NCBI RefSeq assembly: GCF_900156465.1
Contig: NZ_LT707064.1
Location: 3,797,001-3,861,000 of the forward strand
DNA: 64,000 nt
Reading direction: 5' to 3'
Origin: Pseudomonas sp. 7SR1
GTDB lineage: Bacteria; Pseudomonadota; Gammaproteobacteria; Pseudomonadales; Pseudomonadaceae
Shown piece after piece: positions 1-9,134 of this stretch. The stretch's first letter is position 1; each line of letters begins with the position of its first letter. The notes under the pieces are model-generated. The model ran no database searches. It was not told the origin of the DNA and saw only the letters and a program-made list of their open reading frames with translations. Made by a program: the position numbers and the translations under genes.

Positions 1-459
1 CAATGGCGAAAAACCCAGCCCGATCAGGATCGCACCGGTCACCGCCACCGGCGTGCCGAAGCCCGCCGCGCCCTCGAAGAACGCCCCGAAACAGAAGGCG
101 ATCAGCAGCAGTTGCAGGCGTCGGTCATCGGTGATGCGGGCCAGGGAGTCCTGCAGCACCTTGAACGAGCCGTTTTCGGTAGTCAGTCGGTGCAGGAAGA
201 TGATGTTGAGCACGATCCAGCCGATGGGCAGCAGGCCGTTGGCGGCACCATAGAGCGCCGCTGAGCCGGCCATGTCGGCCGGCATGCCGAAGGCGAAGAT
301 CGCGATGAGCAGCGCCGAGGCCAGGGCATACAATGCCGCCAGGTGCGCCTTGATATGAAAGAACGCCAGAGACGCCAGCATCACCACCACCGGAACCGCC
401 GCCAGGATCGTCGACAGCACCGCATTACCGAAGGGATCGTAGACTTGTTGCCAAACCAT
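1..459 (-). CDS. lldP: L-lactate permease, N-terminal part (runs off window)
   Basis: The first 153 codons of a leftward gene; the rest lies outside the window. The product starts MVWQQVYDPFGN and has successive hydrophobic segments at about residues 10-30, 33-55 and 60-85, then a GAAGFGTPVAVTGAILIG-type stretch typical of the LctP family of L-lactate/glycolate proton symporters of the inner membrane. The start ATG is preceded on the minus strand by a GGTGG ribosome binding site. The family is normally about 550 residues, so roughly a quarter is visible. The neighbouring lld genes, if present, would be beyond the left edge. The family call rests on the N-terminal sequence; glycolate permease GlcA is the main alternative. 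Confidence 0.85.
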   Translation of the reverse strand, partial: MVWQQVYDPFGNAVLSTILAAVPVVVMLASLAFFHIKAHLAALYALASALLIAIFAFGMPADMAGSAALYGAANGLLPIGWIVLNIIFLHRLTTENGSFKVLQDSLARITDDRRLQLLLIAFCFGAFFEGAAGFGTPVAVTGAILIGLGFSPL

Positions 460-618
460 GTTCCACCTCTGCTTTTTATTGTTGGAAGTGCAGGCCCCGG
501 GAGGGATTGGCACAAGAGTATAGGCGGGTATTGGCGGGGGGATTGGCGCGCGGGCGAGGGGCAGGCTCCAAGGGGAGGCCAGCGCCCTTGCCGCAAGTGG
601 TGTGCTGGCCAGCGCAGG

Positions 619-1164
619 TCAGCGCTCACCTTCCTCCTGGCGAAGTCCGAGACTCAAGCCGTCGCAGCTTTGCGACCAGGCGACCAGCCAGTCGGGCATG
701 GCCGGCGACTGTTCGGCCAGGCCCAGCTCGCGGACGAATTCAGTCGGCGCCAGGGTGCCTTTGGCCGAGCGGAACAGGCCTCGCATGATCACCACCCCGA
801 CCACACGTCCCCGGCTGATGAAACGGTGCTCCATGAAGGTCCATTTTTCGTCCCAGCCGAGCATGCGCGTGTGTACCTCGAACGCTTCGAACAACTTCAA
901 TTCCCGCCTGAATTTGCCCCACACATCCCCGACGATCGGCACCGCCCGGTTGCGCAACGCCACCCTGTAGGCGCCGCTGCGCAGCACGTAATCCATGCGT
1001 CCCACATCGGCCAGGGTGAAATAACGCCCGTTGGTGACGTGGCGATTGAGGTCCAGGTCCAGCGGCCACACGCGCATGCGCACCACCGTAGTACCCAAGG
1101 GCGCCGCGGGCTTGCGCCACGGGCGGCGGAACAGCATCAGCAACAGTCGGAACCAGAGATTCAT
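619..1164 (-). CDS. Acyl-CoA thioesterase-like protein (4HBT / hotdog fold)
   Basis: 181 residues. An N-terminal hydrophobic stretch (MNLWFRLLLMLFRRPW) could anchor it to the membrane. It is followed by a hotdog-type domain with DLDLNRHVTNGRYFTLADVGRMD at about residues 35-57, the 4HBT_2 signature in which the Asp-Leu-Asn-Arg-His segment carries the active-site region. This is the fold of YbgC/FcbC and of the THEM6-like proteins; the substrate cannot be read from the sequence. The reading frame stays open upstream of this ATG, but the chosen start gives the usual family length and begins with the hydrophobic anchor. It stands alone, with about 190 bases to the next gene on either side. Confidence 0.75.
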   Translation of the reverse strand: MNLWFRLLLMLFRRPWRKPAAPLGTTVVRMRVWPLDLDLNRHVTNGRYFTLADVGRMDYVLRSGAYRVALRNRAVPIVGDVWGKFRRELKLFEAFEVHTRMLGWDEKWTFMEHRFISRGRVVGVVIMRGLFRSAKGTLAPTEFVRELGLAEQSPAMPDWLVAWSQSCDGLSLGLRQEEGER

Positions 1165-1355
1165 AAGTACGCCGTGAACAAGGAAAACGGCGCACTTTAG
1201 CCTCCGCGCAGGGGGCGGGCTAGGTGCGTAACTGACGAATTGCGTGGGAAACGCGCATTTGAGATATGTTCGGGATATTTGCGGCGAGAGGGCGATGTTT
1301 CGCTCAATCCCCTCGCCACAAAGCGTTTTGCAGGTCCACGAACGTTCTTTGCCGC

Positions 1356-1736
1356 TCAGCCCTTGGCCGCCATCGCCGTCACTTCCACCCGCATTCCCTC
1401 GACCGCCAGCGAAGCCACGCCCACTGCCGCCCGGACCGGCCATGGCTTGGTGAAGAAGCGTTTGTAGACTTCGTTGAAAGCCGCGCGATCGGCCATGTCG
1501 GTGAGGTAGATGGTCAGGTGCAGCACGCGGTCCATGGAGCTGCCGGCACGCTCCAGCGCGGACTTGAGGGCCTGCAGCGTGCATTCGCTCTGCAGCGTGA
1601 TGTCCCCCAGTTCAAGGCTGCCGTCGGCGCGGGTCGGGATCTGGGTGGACACCAGCAGGCCGCCGGAGCCGGCGACGTCGGACGAAATGGAATCCGCATC
1701 CGGGTCGGGAGTGAACGTGATGTCTGGGTGGGTCAT
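1356..1736 (-). CDS. RidA/YjgF family protein (first of three Rid paralogs)
   Basis: 126 residues from the inner ATG (MTHPDITF). A second in-frame ATG four codons upstream at 1748 is possible, but GAGG lies at a suitable distance from the inner one. The protein has the Rid pattern: SSDVAGSGGLLVSTQIP near the N-terminus, a Glu/Leu-rich helix at 50-70, LTIYLTDMADRAAFNEVYKRFF, and the segment PWPVRAAVGVASLAVEGMRVEV. That last segment keeps the arginine which in RidA binds the carboxylate of imine/enamine intermediates, so deaminase activity on 2-aminoacrylate-like metabolites is plausible. Two more Rid-like genes lie at 15.2 kb and 39.2 kb and lack this arginine. No operon partner is visible. 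Confidence 0.85.
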   Translation of the reverse strand: MTHPDITFTPDPDADSISSDVAGSGGLLVSTQIPTRADGSLELGDITLQSECTLQALKSALERAGSSMDRVLHLTIYLTDMADRAAFNEVYKRFFTKPWPVRAAVGVASLAVEGMRVEVTAMAAKG

Positions 1737-1835
1737 GCGGCGCCTCATGAGTTAGGAAAAGACGCCGCAGTTTACCGCCCAATGCCGCCTCGTTCCCGGA
1801 TTCCTTTATCCCGAGGACCAACCGTTCTGCCTGGG

Positions 1836-2510
1836 TCAAAGATTGCCCTGGACTTGGGCGGACATCGCCGGTTCAAGGTGCGGTTCCACGCCGTTCAGGC
1901 GCTCGGCCAATTGTTGCGCCTGCTCCCAGCCGAACTCCGGGTCCAACCAATCGAGCGCGTCTTCGGTGCCCAAGGCCAGTACGCACTGCTGTTGGCTGGC
2001 GATATCGCCATAGGTCACCAGGCTCAGGCCGTCACAGCCCAAGGGGGTTTCGCTGGCCTGGGCCAGGGCCGCAAGGAAAATCGGGGCCGAATGCCGGGAC
2101 GTCGTGTACGTGAGGCGTTGTGCCTGGCTTGAGGAGGGGACCTGCGTCTCGTACCAGCCTTCCACGGGAACCAGTACGCGGCCTTCGCGCTTGATCGCGT
2201 CGAAGACCTTGGAACGCATCACCAGATGCAGCGGCAGATGCGTCAGGGGCGGCATCGTTCCCACTGACCAGATGGGTGACCAGCCCCAGCGAACCTTGAT
2301 GGACTCCAAGTGCCCGCCGCGACGACGAATGGCGCTGACCTGCATGTTCGGCTTGATCAGGCTGTGCCGCTCCGGTGGCCTGACGGGTGTCGTCCGAAAC
2401 AGGTCCATGCGTGTCAGGTGCGTATCGATACGTTCGCCGGGAGTGTCTCGCTGGGCAAAATACGCCAGGGAGTCCTTTGAGCAAACGTGCTGAACAAAAC
2501 CGTCACACAT
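1836..2510 (-). CDS. Divergent SRAP-domain (YedK/HMCES-like) protein
   Basis: 224 residues starting MCDGFVQH, so a cysteine at position 2 as in SRAP proteins, which crosslink to abasic sites in single-stranded DNA through Cys2 after removal of Met1. Other family landmarks are KVRWGWSPIW (about 88-97), the REGRVLVPVEGWYET segment (about 128-142) holding the conserved Glu, and SLVTYGDIA. Compared with the YedK pattern, MCGRF has become MCDGF, the NARxE segment reads differently, and the histidine expected before the RMPVIL-like stretch appears to be Gln (SQQQCVLAL). The ATG is preceded by AGGGAG. It is therefore either a specialised or an inactive SRAP relative. It is divergent from the aadA-like gene. 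Confidence 0.75.
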   Translation of the reverse strand: MCDGFVQHVCSKDSLAYFAQRDTPGERIDTHLTRMDLFRTTPVRPPERHSLIKPNMQVSAIRRRGGHLESIKVRWGWSPIWSVGTMPPLTHLPLHLVMRSKVFDAIKREGRVLVPVEGWYETQVPSSSQAQRLTYTTSRHSAPIFLAALAQASETPLGCDGLSLVTYGDIASQQQCVLALGTEDALDWLDPEFGWEQAQQLAERLNGVEPHLEPAMSAQVQGNL

Positions 2511-2772
2511 AGTGAAAACTCCCTGGAGTGAAGCGCAAAGGACCCTCGATGCGCCTGACGAGTCCCGATTGTCCAAGCGCGCCGTCATTGCTTTCAGTGG
2601 GGCCATGTAAGTCCGAGCCGTGGGCCGATGCTTGGTTCGAAAATCCTCGTGACGGGGAGACGAGCGGCGGTCCGTGCCTCCTGGGCCTGCCGCCGTCTCG
2701 GTGCGTAACGGCTTGCCCTGGCACGGGCAATGGAAAAATACTGGCAGGTCTCTGCCAACCACCGGGCTGCTC

Positions 2773-3582
2773 ATGACTGACACACCAATTGAAATTTCCC
2801 AGCAAATCACCCGTGCTCTCCAGGTGCTGGCGGCTCATCTCGGCGATGGACTGCAAGCCGTCTACCTGTTCGGTTCCGCGGTGGACGGCGGGTTGCAGCC
2901 CGGCAGCGACATCGACCTGCTGGTGATCGTCCACCAGCCACTGCCGCAATCGCTGCGGCACGGGTTGATGAGTGATCTGCTATCGGTATCGGCCTGGCCG
3001 CCGACCGAGTCATTGCGGCCGCTGGAGGTGACGGTGGTCGCCCAAGCGGCGCTGGTGCCGTGGCGCTATCCGCCGGTGCGCGAGTTGCAGTTCGGCGAAT
3101 GGCTGCGCGAGGACTTGCAGGCCGGGTATTTCGAACCGCCCATGGCCGATCACGACCTGGCGATCCTGCTGACCAAGGCCAGGCAGCACAGCGTCTGTCT
3201 GCTCGGGCCCGCGGCCACCGCGATCATCCAGCCGATACCCGAGGCCGACTTGCTGCGGGCGCTCTATGACACCACCACGCAATGGAATGAAGACGCCGAT
3301 TGGCAGGATGAACAATGCAATGTGGTGCTGGCCCTGGCTCGCATCTGGCTGACCCTCGCCACGGGCCACATCGTTCCCAAGGACGGGGCAGCGACATGGC
3401 TGCTCGAGCGTTTGCCCTTGGCCCATCGGCCTGTACTTGAAACGGCCCGGGCGGTCTACCGGGGGCAGGCCCGGGATGACCTGGCCAGCCGACCCCGGCA
3501 GGTTGCGGCGTTCGTGTGTCACGCCCGGTCGGAGATCGACCGGCTCTATTCGCGGTCGCTCAGCGGCCCCGGTTCTGATTGA
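2773..3582 (+). CDS. aadA: Aminoglycoside (3'')(9) adenylyltransferase, AadA family
   Basis: 269 residues, close to the usual AadA length (about 260). The N-terminal nucleotidyltransferase core has LFGSAVDGGLQPGSDIDLLV, with the GS motif and the metal-binding pair D46 and D48, and a Glu at about 85 in LRPLEVTVV that corresponds to the catalytic base of Salmonella AadA. Downstream, PWRYPPVRELQFGEW, DHDLAILLTKARQHSVCLLGPAA and the C-terminal helical domain (LARIWLTLATGHIVPKDGAATWLLERLP) follow AadA segment by segment. The expected activity is ATP-dependent adenylylation of streptomycin and spectinomycin in the cytoplasm. There is no integron attC site, IS element or other resistance gene nearby, and codon use looks like that of the host, so this looks chromosomal. 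It overlaps tail to tail with the LysR gene by 23 bases. Confidence 0.88.
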   Translation: MTDTPIEISQQITRALQVLAAHLGDGLQAVYLFGSAVDGGLQPGSDIDLLVIVHQPLPQSLRHGLMSDLLSVSAWPPTESLRPLEVTVVAQAALVPWRYPPVRELQFGEWLREDLQAGYFEPPMADHDLAILLTKARQHSVCLLGPAATAIIQPIPEADLLRALYDTTTQWNEDADWQDEQCNVVLALARIWLTLATGHIVPKDGAATWLLERLPLAHRPVLETARAVYRGQARDDLASRPRQVAAFVCHARSEIDRLYSRSLSGPGSD

Positions 3583-4465
3583 TGAAATCCACGAACGCCC
3601 GCAACGGCGAGGGCAGGTAGCGGCGGCCGGGGTAGTAGAGAAACGGTCCGGTAAAGCCCTGCCACCAGGGTTCGAGCACCGGCTCCAGGGCGCCGCTGTC
3701 CAGGTAGGGGCGGAGCCAGTCTTCGAACAGATAAACGATGCCCAGCCCGTCCACCGCGGCCTGCACCGACAGGTCCACCGCACCGCCAATGCGAGTGATC
3801 AACGGGCCGCTCGGATCGACGCTGACGGTTTCGCCGTCACGCTCGTACTCCCACAACGGCATGGCGCCGCTGGGGAACTTGCCCCGCAGGCAGGCGTGTT
3901 CCAGCAAATCCCTTGGGTGCTCGGGACGCCCCCTGGCATCGAGGTATGCCGGCGAGGCGGCGGTCGCGAAGCGCTGCAAGCGTGGGCCAATGGGCAGGGC
4001 GATCATGTCCTGCTCCAGGCGCTCGTCGTAGCGAATGCCCGCATCACACCCGGCCGCCAGCATGTCGACGAAGCTTTCTTCGGTGATCACTTCCAGGCGA
4101 ATGTCAGGGTAGCTCTTCAGAAACGGTGTGATGATGGACGGCAGCACCAGGCGTGCGGCACTGACCGGTACGTTCAGCCTGAGGGTGCCGGAAGGGCGGT
4201 CGCGAAAATCGTTGACCACATCCAGGGCGGACTCGACCTCGCCCAAGGCCGGCACGATGCGTTCCATCAAGCGGGCGCCGGCCTCGGTCGGCACCACGCT
4301 GCGGGTGGTGCGGTTGAGCAGGCGGACACCGAGCCGGCTTTCCATCCGGCGTACGGCATCGCTGAGGCTGGAAGCGGACTTGCCGCTGGCCCGCGAGCCT
4401 TCTCGAAATCCCCCTGCATTGACCACGGCCACGAAGGCCAGCAGGTCCTGAATATCCGTCGCCAT
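3560..4465 (-). CDS. LysR-type transcriptional regulator (divergent from pdxI-like gene)
   Basis: 301 residues from the ATG (MATDIQDLLAFV) that follows GGTGGAGAGAACA, a better-placed ribosome binding site than that of the in-frame GTG four codons upstream. The N-terminal winged helix-turn-helix (about 3-62, with FREGSRASGKSASSLSDAVRRMESRLGVRLLNRTTR) is followed by a periplasmic-binding-protein-like effector domain. It is of the AaeR/DsdC-distant type common for regulators of neighbouring oxidoreductases. Its start is 100 bases from the divergently transcribed aldo/keto reductase, the standard arrangement for a LysR protein and its target; that link is inference. The effector is unknown. Confidence 0.88.
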   Translation of the reverse strand: MATDIQDLLAFVAVVNAGGFREGSRASGKSASSLSDAVRRMESRLGVRLLNRTTRSVVPTEAGARLMERIVPALGEVESALDVVNDFRDRPSGTLRLNVPVSAARLVLPSIITPFLKSYPDIRLEVITEESFVDMLAAGCDAGIRYDERLEQDMIALPIGPRLQRFATAASPAYLDARGRPEHPRDLLEHACLRGKFPSGAMPLWEYERDGETVSVDPSGPLITRIGGAVDLSVQAAVDGLGIVYLFEDWLRPYLDSGALEPVLEPWWQGFTGPFLYYPGRRYLPSPLRAFVDFINQNRGR

Positions 4466-4565
4466 TGTTCTCTCCACCGTACAGCCCGTGCGGATTGCAC
4501 CTGATTATCAGTGGAGTGGTCAACGCCTATAGTCGGCTTCAGGCAATCAATCCAAGGGGTACGAG

Positions 4566-5441
4566 ATGAGCAAGGCAGACAAGGCAGGTCATTTTTCGTT
4601 GGGAGACCGTACGGTCAACCGCATGGGCTACGGTGCCATGCAACTGGCGGGGCCTCACGTGTTCGGGCCGCCGAAGGATCCGGCGGCGGCCATCGCCGTG
4701 CTGCGCGAGGCGCTCGCATCAGGGGTCAACCATATCGATACCGCTGACTTCTATGGGCCCCACGTCACCAACCGGCTGATCCGTGAGGCGCTGCACCCTT
4801 ACGCCGAGGACCTGGTGATCGTCACCAAGGTGGGTGCCGTTCGTGGCGCCGACGCTTCCTGGAATCCCGCCGCGAGCCCGGCCGAGTTGACCCAGGCCGT
4901 CCACGATAATCTGCGCAACCTGGGTGTGGACGTATTGGACGTGGTCAACCTGCGGGCCTGGGGCGACATGCAGTCGCCCACGGAGGCGTCCATCGAAGAG
5001 TCGTTCACCGCACTGGCCGAACTGCAGCGCCAAGGCCTGATCCGTCACCTGGGGTTGAGCAACGTCACGGCAGCGCAGGTCAAGCAGGCCCAGGGCATTG
5101 CCAGGGTGGTCTGCGTGCAGAACCACTACAACCTGACCCATCGCGGTGACGAGTCACTCATTGCCGACCTGGGCCGGCAGGGTATCGCCTACGTGCCGTT
5201 CTTCCCGTTGGGCGGTTTCACACCGCTGCAATCGGGCACCCTTTCGGCCGTAGCGGCGCGCCTGGACGCGTCACCGCTGTGCGTGGCGCTGGCGTGGCTG
5301 CTGCAACGTGCGCCGAACATCCTGCTGATTCCCGGTACGTCGTCGGTGGCGCACCTGCAGGAGAACCTCTCGGCGAGCGAGCTGCAGATCCCGGCGCCAT
5401 TGCTGGCCGAGCTGGATGCCCTGGGCGAGGGCTCGAATTGA
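4566..5441 (+). CDS. pdxI: Aldo/keto reductase, pyridoxine 4-dehydrogenase-like
   Basis: 291 residues, an NADP-dependent TIM-barrel oxidoreductase. It is very close in pattern to E. coli YdbC/PdxI: VNRMGYGAMQLAGPHVFGPP at the N-terminus, VNHIDTADFYGPHVTNRLIREAL (catalytic Asp and Tyr), VIVTKVGA (catalytic Lys), LSNVTAAQV, and ending with NILLIPGTSSVAHLQENL, the NADP-binding loop. PdxI reduces pyridoxal to pyridoxine in vitamin B6 salvage. The ATG is preceded by AAGGGG. It is divergent from a LysR regulator that probably controls it. A different carbonyl substrate cannot be excluded, since the family is broad. Confidence 0.85.
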   Translation: MSKADKAGHFSLGDRTVNRMGYGAMQLAGPHVFGPPKDPAAAIAVLREALASGVNHIDTADFYGPHVTNRLIREALHPYAEDLVIVTKVGAVRGADASWNPAASPAELTQAVHDNLRNLGVDVLDVVNLRAWGDMQSPTEASIEESFTALAELQRQGLIRHLGLSNVTAAQVKQAQGIARVVCVQNHYNLTHRGDESLIADLGRQGIAYVPFFPLGGFTPLQSGTLSAVAARLDASPLCVALAWLLQRAPNILLIPGTSSVAHLQENLSASELQIPAPLLAELDALGEGSN

Positions 5442-5452
5442 CCGTACAGAGC

Positions 5453-6234
5453 CTAGGCAGGCTGGAACTCCAGCGTCTGGCCATCTTCCGGCACATACAG
5501 TCGCGCTCCGAGCCCGGCTGTCATGGCGGCGTCGCGCAGTGCCTTTCGCGTGGTGGGGCAGTGGCTGATCGCTTCGAGGTGATTGGCGAGCACGGCTGCA
5601 CCCGATAAACGGGTGAACTCGATGGCTTCCTCGATTCCCATGATGATATCGCCGCCCAAATCGAAGCGTGCGCCGCCGGCCGGAATCACACTGACCTGCG
5701 GTTGATGGCGCAGGACGAACTCGCGCACGGTAGGGGTGAGCACGGTGTCGCCGGCGAGGTACACACTGGGTTCACCGGCAGCTCGATCAGGTAGCCGACG
5801 CCGTGTTCCATCAGTTTGCCCACCAGGCCACGGCCGTGGGTGCATCTGACGGAGCGAAGAGTGCCGTCCAGGAAGGACACGGGCCGCTCGTGGTCCTCGG
5901 CCAGCGGCTGGACATTCAAGCCCCGTTTGGCGAGGTAGCCGGCATCGTGGGGCGTGCAGATGACCGGGATCCGTTTTTCCCTCAGCCAGCGTTTCGCCGT
6001 GCGGTCCAGATGATCGAAATGGCCTTTCTGGCAATGCGTGATGAGGCAGTGAGTGACGCGCTCCAGGTCTTTTTCGGCAGAGGCTGGAAGCTCCACCAGC
6101 GGATTGCGCTGGGTGGCACCGAACAGGCGAAGCGGCGGCAGGGTGCCTTTGCCGGCCAGCATCGGGTCGACAAGCACGCGATACGGACCGGACTCCAGGA
6201 TGATCGTGGCGTTGCGGATCTGTTGGATTTTCAT
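5453..6234 (-). pseudogene. Metallo-beta-lactamase-fold hydrolase (UlaG-like), frameshifted
   Basis: Two overlapping minus-strand frames together make one MBL-fold protein of about 260 residues. The first half (start at 6234, MKIQQIRNATIILESGPYRV) carries LVDPMLAGKG and the metal motif LITHCQKGHFDHLD. It reads in register to GYLIELP near 5777 and then runs into unrelated sequence. The second half continues in another frame with EPSVYLAGDTVLTPTVREF, the AGDT motif, GGDIIMGIEEAIEF and the C-terminal NHLEAISHCPTTR. Loss of one base in or near 5773-5779 would explain the break. Either the gene is inactivated or the base is a sequencing error. It is divergent from the GlxA-type regulator at 6292, its probable regulator. 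Confidence 0.8.
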
Positions 6235-6291
6235 GAAGGTTTCCTGTTCAAGGCGAGCGCTTCATGGTGCCGATCCGGGGGGGCGGGCATA

Positions 6292-7296
6292 ATGGCCGAG
6301 TCTGACATCATTGATTCATTTCATGCCATGCCCCAGCCAATCCGTGTCGGTCTACTCCTGTTCCCCGGCTGCATGCCTGCCGGCCTGTTCGCATTTGCCG
6401 ATCTGCTGCACGCGGCCAACCGTCGCAGGGGCCGGGATCTGTTCGAGGCGACGTACGTCGCTCTGCAGGCCGGTCCGGTGGACTGTGCCCATGGCGTCAG
6501 CCTCCAGGCGCAGGCGGCCCTGGGCGAGACCGATCTGGACGCGGTCCTGGTTCCCGGCTTCTGGGCCGAATCGGCCGAACAGGTGAATGCGCTCGTTGCC
6601 GCCCAGGCCCTGCTGGTGAAGGCGTTGTCCAAAGGTCCCCGGGACCGTCAGCTCTGGGCCTACTGCACCGGCGTCTGCCTGCTGGCTGCCTGTGGCCGTC
6701 TGGATGGGCAATGCGCGACGGTGACCTGGTGGCTGGCGCAGGCGATGCAAGCGCGGTATCGCAAGGTGCGTTGGCAAAGCGAACGCAACTGCGTGTTCAA
6801 CGAGCGCAACGCCACTGCGTCGGGGGTGAACGGCTATTTGCCCTTGGCCGAAAACCTGATCGAGAAAAGTCTCAGCCGTGATGCGCTGCGCGACATCACC
6901 CGGCTGATGGTGTTGCCGCGCCCGGCCGTCCCCCACGCGGCATTCCAGGGCATCGCGCTGATCCAGCAGCCCGACGGGTTGCTGCGGCGGTTGCATGGAT
7001 TGGTGGAGAGAATGCCGGCGGAGCAGATCACGGTCAAGGCGCTGGCGGATCGGCTGGCCATGTCCGAGCGTACCCTGGCTCGCAAGGTCGGCAGCGAAAC
7101 GGGCCAGACCGTCGCCGCCTACGCCCGTTGCATCAAGTTGAACCAGGTCGGCGAGCGCCTGGTAATGACGTCATTGCCTCTGGCCAGCATCGGCGCCGAA
7201 CTGGGTTTCAGCAGCAGTTCCAACCTGCAACGGATGTTCAAGGCGCTGACCGGGCTGACGCCGATGGCGTACCGGCGTCAGTTCGCACGTGTGTGA
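6292..7296 (+). CDS. GlxA-type AraC family transcriptional regulator (DJ-1/PfpI plus HTH)
   Basis: 334 residues. Residues about 15-185 form a DJ-1/PfpI (glutamine amidotransferase-like) domain, with VGLLLFPGCMPAGLFAFADLL at the start and LWAYCTGVCLLAACGRLDG around the nucleophile-elbow position. Residues about 230-334 are an AraC DNA-binding domain with two helix-turn-helices (ITVKALADRLAMSERTLARKV and IGAELGFSSSSNLQRMFKALTGLTP). The chosen ATG follows a G-rich stretch; a second in-frame ATG at 6328 (MPQPIRVGLL) is an equally common type of start for the family. Its divergent neighbour is the broken MBL-fold gene, which it probably regulated. Confidence 0.86.
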   Translation: MAESDIIDSFHAMPQPIRVGLLLFPGCMPAGLFAFADLLHAANRRRGRDLFEATYVALQAGPVDCAHGVSLQAQAALGETDLDAVLVPGFWAESAEQVNALVAAQALLVKALSKGPRDRQLWAYCTGVCLLAACGRLDGQCATVTWWLAQAMQARYRKVRWQSERNCVFNERNATASGVNGYLPLAENLIEKSLSRDALRDITRLMVLPRPAVPHAAFQGIALIQQPDGLLRRLHGLVERMPAEQITVKALADRLAMSERTLARKVGSETGQTVAAYARCIKLNQVGERLVMTSLPLASIGAELGFSSSSNLQRMFKALTGLTPMAYRRQFARV

Positions 7297-7306
7297 GGAG
7301 GGCGGT

Positions 7307-9133
7307 CTAGCTGCGCGCCTCCTCCGTTTCGTTGCGATGATGTTCAGGCCAGCTGTCGACGGGGTGGGCTCGGTCTTCGTTGAACATCTCGGTGAGCAGG
7401 GCATTGGCGCGCCGGTAGGCGTCGTGGCGGAACTTGAGGTCGTCTTCCGGCTGGGCGACGATTTCCTCCAGCATCTGCAGGTTCAGGCGACGGAACTGAT
7501 CCGCTCGCTCCCGCGCCTCGTAGGCGCCGACACCCATCTGCACCAGCGCCCGGCGACCCAGCGACAATGCGCTCTCGAAGGTTTCCCGCTCGGCCACCTC
7601 GACCCCCATCTGGCGCAGGGTGATCAGGTGCCCCATGTCCCGGGCCCGCACGATCAGTTTCAGCGCGGGGAAGTGCTCCTGGACCAGGCGGGTCAGCGTC
7701 AGGTTGTCCTGCTGATCGTCAATCGCGTTGATCAGCACAGTGGCCTGGGCCGCGCCGGCGGCGTGCAGCAAGTCCAGGCGCGTGGCGTCGCCGTAGAACA
7801 CTTTCACGCCGAACTTGCGCAGGGTCTCGATGTTGTCGGGGTCGTGGTCCAGGACCACCACTTCCACGCCGCAAGACATCAGCAGGCGGCCGGCGATCTG
7901 CCCGAAACGGCCGAACCCGGCGATGATGATCCGTGGGTTCTGCTGATCCACCAGGTCGGTTTCCTGGCGGCCCTTTTTGCTCGCCGATTCCAGTCGATCC
8001 AGCAGCAGGATCAGCAACGGCGTCACGCACATGGACAGGGCCACTGCCAGGGTCAGGCTCTTGCCCCACTGGTCGGTGAGGATACCCGCCAGCGTCGCGG
8101 CGCCGAACACCACGAAGGCAAACTCGCTGCCCTGGCCGAGCAAGACCGCCTGCCAGGAGCGTTGCCCGGCGGGGACATTCAGGAAGCGGCTGACAGCCTT
8201 GATCACCAGCAGCTTGATCAGGATGAAGCCCAGGGTCAAGGTGATGACTTTCAGCGGCGCGTCGATCAGCGTGCCGAAATCGATGGACATGCCCACGCCG
8301 ATGAAAAACAGCCCCAGCAGCAGCCCCTTGAACGGTTCGATGTCGCTTTCCAGGGCATGGCGGTACTCGGAGCTGGCCAGCAACACCCCGGCGAGAAACG
8401 CCCCCATGGCCATGGACAGGCCGGCTTCCTCCAGGAGAAAGCCGAAGCCGAACACCAGGAACAGGGCCACGGCGCTGAAGATCTCCCGCAGGCCCGAGCG
8501 CGCGGCGAAGCGCAGCAACGGCCGCGTCACGTAGCGTCCCAGCAGGACAACGGCGCTGATGGCCGCGACGATCTTGACGATGGACAGCACCAGGGCGGTA
8601 CCGGACGGTGTTTCGCCGTGGGCCGACAGCAAGGGGATCATGGCCACCAGCGGAATGGCCGCGATGTCCTGGAACAGCAGCACCGCGAAGCTGCTGCGCC
8701 CGACGGCGGTGGCGGTCAGGTTGCGTTCGCTCATCGCCTGCATGGCGATGGCCGTTGACGACAGGCTCAGGGTCAGCCCCACCAGCAGCGCCGCCGTCCA
8801 GCCCAGGCCCAGGGCTGTGCAGAACGCTGCAATGGCGGCACCGCAGGCCAGCATCTGCAAGGCGCCGCCACCGAACACCATCCGTCGCAGCGCCCAGAGA
8901 CGCTTGGGATCGAGTTCAAGGCCGATGATGAACAGCATCAGCACGACGCCGATCTCGGCGAATTCCAGGATCGCCTTCACGTCAGTGATCAGCTTCAGCC
9001 CCCACGGGCCGATCGCGCACCCGGCCAGCAGGTAGCCCAGCACGGGCCCCAGGCCCAACCGGACGGCAATCGGCACGATCAACGCCGCCGAGCCGAGGTA
9101 GATGAGCATCTCAATCAGGCTGTGGGTCTCCAT
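7307..9133 (-). CDS. kefC: Glutathione-regulated potassium-efflux antiporter KefC
   Basis: 608 residues. Residues about 1-380 are a CPA2 cation/proton antiporter domain with about 12 membrane segments, beginning [20 protein letters not shown] and including the conserved [18 protein letters not shown] and [26 protein letters not shown] regions. A soluble RCK/TrkA-N domain follows, with the nucleotide-binding [17 protein letters not shown] and an acidic VVLDHDPD at the end of its second strand. In E. coli KefC extrudes K+ in exchange for H+ when glutathione adducts of electrophiles bind the RCK domain, protecting the cytoplasm by acidification. The ancillary subunit kefF is just upstream with a one-base gap, so the two form an operon. 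Confidence 0.93.
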   Translation of the reverse strand: METHSLIEMLIYLGSAALIVPIAVRLGLGPVLGYLLAGCAIGPWGLKLITDVKAILEFAEIGVVLMLFIIGLELDPKRLWALRRMVFGGGALQMLACGAAIAAFCTALGLGWTAALLVGLTLSLSSTAIAMQAMSERNLTATAVGRSSFAVLLFQDIAAIPLVAMIPLLSAHGETPSGTALVLSIVKIVAAISAVVLLGRYVTRPLLRFAARSGLREIFSAVALFLVFGFGFLLEEAGLSMAMGAFLAGVLLASSEYRHALESDIEPFKGLLLGLFFIGVGMSIDFGTLIDAPLKVITLTLGFILIKLLVIKAVSRFLNVPAGQRSWQAVLLGQGSEFAFVVFGAATLAGILTDQWGKSLTLAVALSMCVTPLLILLLDRLESASKKGRQETDLVDQQNPRIIIAGFGRFGQIAGRLLMSCGVEVVVLDHDPDNIETLRKFGVKVFYGDATRLDLLHAAGAAQATVLINAIDDQQDNLTLTRLVQEHFPALKLIVRARDMGHLITLRQMGVEVAERETFESALSLGRRALVQMGVGAYEARERADQFRRLNLQMLEEIVAQPEDDLKFRHDAYRRANALLTEMFNEDRAHPVDSWPEHHRNETEEARS

Positions 9134-9134
9134 A

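Noticed and set aside
5453..6234. Programmed ribosomal frameshift in the MBL-fold gene
   Set aside because: The region of the shift (CCGG near 5775) is not a slippery heptamer and no stimulatory structure was noticed. A mutation or sequencing error is simpler.
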